Positions 6,354 through 9,652 of a stretch of DNA of 9,652 nt are shown here, in pieces. The notes beneath the pieces were generated by a model. It worked only from the letters and a program-made list of their open reading frames with translations. It had not been told where the DNA came from and did no database searches. Position 1 is the stretch's first letter. Each line of letters opens with the position of its first letter. The DNA comes from Methanosarcinales archaeon (GTDB taxonomy: Archaea; Nanobdellota; Nanobdellia; Woesearchaeales; CG1-02-33-12): contig JAFCBX010000028.1 in assembly GCA_017610505.1 (NCBI GenBank), positions 1 through 9,652 on the forward strand, given 5' to 3'. A program made the translations under genes and the position numbers.

Positions 6354-7970
6354 TTAGTAAGAATTTCTAGGGTGCCCTTTTTTATAGCTCATATAAAGAG
6401 CAGAAAGCAAAACAAAAATAAAAAAGATTCCAAGGGGGATCATAAGTGAACGAATGGAAAAATTATCTTTTCCTGATTTAACCAATTCTTTTAAACTAAT
6501 GTTCCACCCTGCAGAAGGAGTATCTGCCTCTTCTTTTGTTATGTCTGTTTCATTTATTACAGGAGAAACTGCTTCTTTTCTTCCAATAACAGTAAGAATT
6601 TTTTCTTGGTTTGCTTCTAATATTTGATTATAGTCTGATTTGTATATAATTTTTAAATTTACTGAATAATTTTTTTTATTCACAACATCCGGGGCTGTGA
6701 AATATATATCCTTAATTTCTTTAAGTTCTAATGGTTTTAAATTATCTATTTTTCTTGTTATTTTTATAAAATCAGGCAGTTCACTTTCTATTATTAATTC
6801 TATATCCTTAAATGAATGTGTTGAACTTGGATTTTTTATTGTTACTGGAATATTTAATTTTTCAGAACTTGGTATCTCTTTACTAACTCTCAAAAGCATC
6901 AATAATGTGTCTCCATAACTGTTTATGTTTATTGATTTTTCAACATCTTTCCTAATATTATTAATTATAAATGAGGCTTTTGGCTTTAATGTATAGTTTC
7001 CTATGTATTTACTTTTTAATTTTATATTGAATAATTTAGTTTCTCCTTTGGTTAGTTTGCCTTCCCAGCTTAATTCCTTGTAATCCTGTGTTAGATATTT
7101 TGGCGGTATTGATATGTCTAGTTCATCAGGTATTGTTATTTTAAAAGAGGTTATGGTAATGCTGTTGTTATTATTTATATTTGTTAAGTTAATGTTTAGA
7201 TTAGCCTCCTGGCCTAACTTTACTTCATTCTTATCCAGTGTTAAAATCATATTCAGTTGATAGTTGGGAATAATTATTGTTGATGTCCCAGAATGACTTT
7301 TTACTATTTTAACTCCATTGTTATAGATTATAGATGCCTGGGATTTAAATGTGGTGTTCTGTAATGCCTTGATCTTATAAGAAAATCTTTTTTCTGTACC
7401 TTTTTTCAGGCTGCCATACCATTTAACAGTTCTGTGTGTACTATTAGCAGATGAAACACAATCTGAGATTTGTGTAATTGCAAATGAAGAGGGAATAGAG
7501 TCTGAATAAACAATGTTAGTAGCTTCTACATTTCCTGTGTTTTTTAGGGTTACCTCTATTTTCGTCTGCTCACCAATCAAAAACCCTGTATTTCCAACTG
7601 TTCTTGTTAATTCAATTTCTGTGGTTTCTAAAAGAAGTGAGTATATTTTAATAGATACCTTGTATATATCATCATCTAAGGTTGTGTTATGGTACCAAAA
7701 TTCTGGGTTAGTAACACATAACTCATAGTTTTTCGTGGTTTCACATGAGCCATTCTTTACAATAACATATGAATTAGTTGGTAAGGTAATAATTACCTTG
7801 TCATGAGCAGAGCTTAAAGTAAAACTAAAGATTTTATTACTTATATTAACTGTATTTATTTGATTAGAATAAATAGTTCCAGAGTAAATTTGTTTTTCAT
7901 CTACAGCGTAGGCAGATGGGATTATAATTAATAACAAAAATATTATATATAAAAAGACCTTTTTTTGCAT
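6354..7970 (-). CDS. Secreted, C-terminally membrane-anchored surface protein with DUF11/COG1361-like repeats
   Basis: This is a 538-residue type-I membrane protein. A signal peptide occupies 1-22 (basic MQKK, a hydrophobic core, cleavage after AYA). An N-terminal beta domain (about 25-115) has one Cys pair, Cys76 and Cys85. Three Ig-like/DUF11-like modules follow, at about 118-235, 240-350 and 355-465. The first is recognised by TLKNTGNVEATNI, and each carries the pattern hydrophobic-x-L-x-N near its start. A TM helix at about 508-529 is followed by a short basic tail. About a dozen N-x-S/T sequons suit an archaeal glycosylated surface protein. S-layer-associated or envelope structural roles are typical of COG1361-type proteins; the exact role here is unknown. 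The start at 7970 is preferred over an in-frame ATG at 7982, because a TATA box centred 27 nt upstream makes it a leaderless message. Confidence 0.82.
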   Translation of the reverse strand: MQKKVFLYIIFLLLIIIPSAYAVDEKQIYSGTIYSNQINTVNISNKIFSFTLSSAHDKVIITLPTNSYVIVKNGSCETTKNYELCVTNPEFWYHNTTLDDDIYKVSIKIYSLLLETTEIELTRTVGNTGFLIGEQTKIEVTLKNTGNVEATNIVYSDSIPSSFAITQISDCVSSANSTHRTVKWYGSLKKGTEKRFSYKIKALQNTTFKSQASIIYNNGVKIVKSHSGTSTIIIPNYQLNMILTLDKNEVKLGQEANLNINLTNINNNNSITITSFKITIPDELDISIPPKYLTQDYKELSWEGKLTKGETKLFNIKLKSKYIGNYTLKPKASFIINNIRKDVEKSININSYGDTLLMLLRVSKEIPSSEKLNIPVTIKNPSSTHSFKDIELIIESELPDFIKITRKIDNLKPLELKEIKDIYFTAPDVVNKKNYSVNLKIIYKSDYNQILEANQEKILTVIGRKEAVSPVINETDITKEEADTPSAGWNISLKELVKSGKDNFSIRSLMIPLGIFFIFVLLSALYMSYKKGHPRNSY

Positions 7971-7992
7971 ATTATAATACATAAGACAAATA

Positions 7993-8008
7993 GTATAAAA
8001 AACCTTTT
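7993..8008 (-). promoter_or_regulatory. BRE/TATA promoter for a leaderless surface-protein mRNA
   Basis: On the minus strand AAAAGG (8008-8003, with one further A upstream) is followed after two T by TTTTATAC (8000-7993). The box centre is about 27 nt from the A of the ATG at 7970, the distance at which archaeal transcription starts, so translation would begin at or next to the 5' end. No GGTG-type site precedes the ATG. Confidence 0.6.
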
Positions 8009-8087
8009 ATTAGTTTAGTTTTTCATTTGGTTGCTGTTTAATTTCTTCTTAAAAACAATTAGGAGATAAAGATAATTCAACTAGATT

Positions 8088-8099
8088 AATAGTACTATT
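8088..8099. promoter_or_regulatory. 12-nt perfect palindrome in the divergent promoter region
   Basis: AATAGTACTATT reads identically on both strands and lies between the two surface-protein genes, about 16 nt upstream of the TATA-like TTTTTAAATA at 8111-8120 that would serve the plus-strand gene. A binding site for a dimeric regulator is possible. An AT-rich 12-mer palindrome can also arise by chance, so this is tentative. The rest of the 7971-8171 spacer shows only the promoter elements listed. Confidence 0.3.
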
Positions 8100-8110
8100 T
8101 TTTAGTAATG

Positions 8111-8120
8111 TTTTTAAATA
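8111..8120 (+). promoter_or_regulatory. Probable TATA box for the Cys-rich membrane protein
   Basis: TTTTTAAATA is centred near 8115 and predicts a transcript start near 8141. This gives a leader of about 30 nt that includes GGTGAT at 8162-8167. A second TATA-like stretch at 8136-8144 would start transcription inside the ribosome-binding site and is less likely. Confidence 0.4.
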
Positions 8121-8171
8121 ATGATAAAATTCCTTAATATTTATAGCTAGATGTATATATTGGTGATAAAA

Positions 8172-9293
8172 ATGATGAAAACAAAAACATTAAAAATTAT
8201 TGCATTATTGCTGTTAATTAATATAGTCTCTGTAACAGCAGCAATAGATGCAAGTTATGAATGCAGGGAAAAAAACTGCATGGAAGGTACAGAAATAGAT
8301 TTTACTGTAAATATATTTAATAATATCAACAAAAGTATTAATGTAGGTGATGTATATATCAAGGATAAGGATTATGATACTATTCTTGGGTTTGATCTTG
8401 GTGAAAAAGTAGTTCTAAGCCCAAATGAGGTTCGTAGCTTTAACTTTACAAGTTTGATTAAAGCTCCAACAAAAGGTTATACATTCTATTATATTCCATG
8501 TTTTAGGATGTCTTATGTTGATAAACCAGAAGAGGTTTTTGAGATATGCGGCAAAACTATAAAAAGTTTTACAGTTCTTCCATTATCAGGGATTGAATGC
8601 AGAGAGGACTCTGAGTGTGAAGAGGATGAATACTGCAACACATTCAGCATTTACAAATGCAAAAAATTAGAGTGTAAACCAAATGAAACTATATTTAACC
8701 ATTCATGTGTTATTTCACAACCAAAAAAAATAGTTGTTATTAATTGGAAGAATACTATATTAACAGTAGGAGCTATTGTTTTAGCTGTTATTTTATTGTT
8801 TTTATTTGTAGGAAGAAAACAAAAGCATGAAAGTGAGGATTATGTGGATATGACTACTGAATTTAGTGAAAAGGAAGAATCTCCTAAAAAAGAGGAAATA
8901 GATGAGGAAGAGGAGCATAAAAAAGAGAAGTTAGATAAAGAGAATAAAAAGATTGAAGAATCTTTTAGGGAATTAAAAGAAGATAAGCCTAAAAAAGATG
9001 AAGAGAATAAAGAAATCAAGGATTCTGTTAAGGAAATTAAAGAACAGGATGAACCTAAAAAAGGAATTGGAGGGGATGAAGAAATTAAAAAAAAAGTTAA
9101 ACCAAAAAATAAAAAGAAATACAAGCGTGTAAAACTAAATAAAACTTATGAAGAAGTTCCGGACTATATAGTAAATGAACAAAAGGAAGGAACTAAAAAA
9201 AAGCAGGAGCAGGAAATAGAAGACGACAAAATAGAAATAATGGATTACAGCGGTTATGAAGATGATGATGAAGAAAATAGGGATGTTCTTTGA
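8172..9293 (+). CDS. Cys-rich single-pass membrane protein with long charged cytoplasmic tail
   Basis: A 373-residue protein of unknown function. A signal peptide occupies about 1-24, ending VTAA. The outside part (about 25-190) carries ten Cys (31, 36, 110, 126, 143, 149, 155, 163, 168, 179). Cys143 onward forms a tight C-x5-C-x5-C-x7-C-x4-C-x10-C cluster, like small disulfide knots in archaeal surface proteins. One TM helix lies at about 194-214. The cytoplasmic tail of about 160 residues is almost entirely Lys/Glu/Asp, with a likely helical or coiled segment (about 230-310), a basic patch KNKKKYKRVK (312-321) and an acidic C-terminus. The tail could bind nucleic acid, ribosomes or partner proteins; this is inference. 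The start at 8172 follows GGTGA (8162-8166) by 5 nt; the next ATG at 8175 cannot be excluded. It diverges from the other surface protein, and tRNA-Thr starts 14 nt beyond the stop. Confidence 0.8.
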   Translation: MMKTKTLKIIALLLLINIVSVTAAIDASYECREKNCMEGTEIDFTVNIFNNINKSINVGDVYIKDKDYDTILGFDLGEKVVLSPNEVRSFNFTSLIKAPTKGYTFYYIPCFRMSYVDKPEEVFEICGKTIKSFTVLPLSGIECREDSECEEDEYCNTFSIYKCKKLECKPNETIFNHSCVISQPKKIVVINWKNTILTVGAIVLAVILLFLFVGRKQKHESEDYVDMTTEFSEKEESPKKEEIDEEEEHKKEKLDKENKKIEESFRELKEDKPKKDEENKEIKDSVKEIKEQDEPKKGIGGDEEIKKKVKPKNKKKYKRVKLNKTYEEVPDYIVNEQKEGTKKKQEQEIEDDKIEIMDYSGYEDDDEENRDVL

Positions 9294-9307
9294 TTGATTA
9301 TTTTTAT

Positions 9308-9380
9308 GCCCCGGTGGCTTAGTGGCTATAGCGCCACCTTGGTAAGGTGGAGGTCGCGAGTTCAACTCTCGCTCGGGGCT
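9308..9380 (+). tRNA. tRNA-Thr, anticodon GGU
   Basis: A 73-nt intronless tRNA. The acceptor GCCCCGG (9308-9314) pairs with TCGGGGC (9373-9379) with one G-U pair. The discriminator is U at 9380, a known feature of archaeal tRNA-Thr. The D stem is GCT/AGC (9317-9319, 9330-9332). The anticodon stem CCACC/GGTGG (9334-9338, 9346-9350) carries GGT at 9341-9343. The T arm is GCGAG/CTCGC with loop TTCAACT. CCA is not encoded. No TATA box is visible where one is expected (about 9275-9285), which is inside the upstream gene, so the tRNA may be cut from that transcript. Confidence 0.95.
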
Positions 9381-9420
9381 TAACTAAAAAAGTAGAAATG
9401 AACATTACAGAGGGGTAAGT

Positions 9421-9652
9421 ATGAAAGAATTTTTTTCTGCAAGGGTTAATAAAAAAAGGATGTTGGAACTCCAAAATAAAAAGAACATCGATGTATTAAA
9501 ACAGGATTTTTTCCCAATACTTAATTTTGATTTCTTAATAATAAAAGAATATAGTGATTTGTTTAAGAAATATTTACCTAAAAATCAACATTTTAAGTCT
9601 CTTGAAGTTGGATGTGATCTTGGATTGTGGATGTGGTATTTCAATAAATTTC
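9421..9652 (+). CDS. N-terminal part of a probable SAM-dependent methyltransferase, cut by window edge
   Basis: An open frame begins at ATG 9421, 5 nt after GAGGGG (9410-9415), and stays open to the window edge (77 complete codons). After a charged N-terminal helix, residues 60-68 (SLEVGCDLG) match motif I of class I methyltransferases, hydrophobic-E-hydrophobic-G-C-x-x-G, which binds S-adenosylmethionine. The third Gly position is the only one clearly kept beyond the first, with Asp66 where Gly is common. The second acidic motif and any substrate domain lie outside the window, so the target is unknown. The gene starts 40 nt after tRNA-Thr with no clear TATA box of its own. Confidence 0.6.
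   Translation, partial: MKEFFSARVNKKRMLELQNKKNIDVLKQDFFPILNFDFLIIKEYSDLFKKYLPKNQHFKSLEVGCDLGLWMWYFNKF

Noticed and set aside
6340..6365. AT-rich inverted repeat TTCTTA/TAAGAA near the end of the 538-residue surface-protein gene
   Set aside because: It has a six-pair AT stem with a 10-nt loop and no following T-run; too weak to list as a terminator.
8840..9124. Minus-strand open frame of 94 codons rich in Ser, Phe and Leu
   Set aside because: It is the antisense of the Lys/Glu-rich tail; its odd composition follows from the AAA/GAA-rich coding strand, and it has no promoter or ribosome-binding site.
9135..9365. Minus-strand open frame of 76 codons
   Set aside because: It runs antisense through tRNA-Thr and the end of the membrane-protein gene, so it is not a credible gene.

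Overview
The window looks like an AT-rich archaeal chromosome segment, most likely from a small-genome DPANN-type lineage (Woesearchaeota/Pacearchaeota-like; this placement is inferred). Four features support it. TATA boxes sit about 25-27 nt upstream of presumed transcript starts. GGTGG/GGTGA ribosome-binding sites lie 4-6 nt before the start codons. A tRNA-Leu carries an intron at the archaeal 37/38 position, and neither tRNA encodes CCA. Membrane-anchored surface proteins have the domain style common in these archaea.

Layout, left to right. Positions 1-35 (minus) hold the first codons of a gene that resembles an MBL-fold/beta-CASP ribonuclease. It diverges from prs (139-1146, plus), a full-length ribose-phosphate pyrophosphokinase. 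Convergent with prs are two minus-strand genes: a HAD-family phosphatase (2247-2882) and, downstream of it, an MFS transporter (1148-2208). The transporter is broken by a frameshift and appears to lack its seventh membrane helix. A Nudix hydrolase (3037-3522, plus) diverges from the HAD gene and seems to use a CTG start codon. After a hairpin plus T-run terminator comes the most notable gene (3659-5503). It reads as two nucleotidyltransferase (MNT-type) modules followed by two HEPN-like modules on one chain, each pair with one motif-bearing and one degraded copy. A two-CBS-domain protein with a C-terminal zinc ribbon follows (5598-6161), then an intron-containing tRNA-Leu(UAA) (6203-6314).

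The right third holds two divergently transcribed surface-protein genes: a type-I membrane protein with DUF11/COG1361-like repeats (6354-7970, minus, apparently leaderless) and a Cys-rich single-pass protein with a long charged cytoplasmic tail (8172-9293, plus). A tRNA-Thr(GGU) at 9308-9380 starts 14 nt after the latter's stop codon. The window ends in the first 77 codons of a probable SAM-dependent methyltransferase (9421 onward).

No single pathway joins the genes. Prs, Nudix and HAD are nucleotide or phosphate-ester enzymes. The MNT/HEPN fusion and the CBS/zinc-ribbon protein are same-strand neighbours with separate apparent promoters. No mobile elements, CRISPR arrays or long repeats were seen. 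No gene-free stretch exceeds about 200 nt; the longest is the divergent promoter region 7971-8171.
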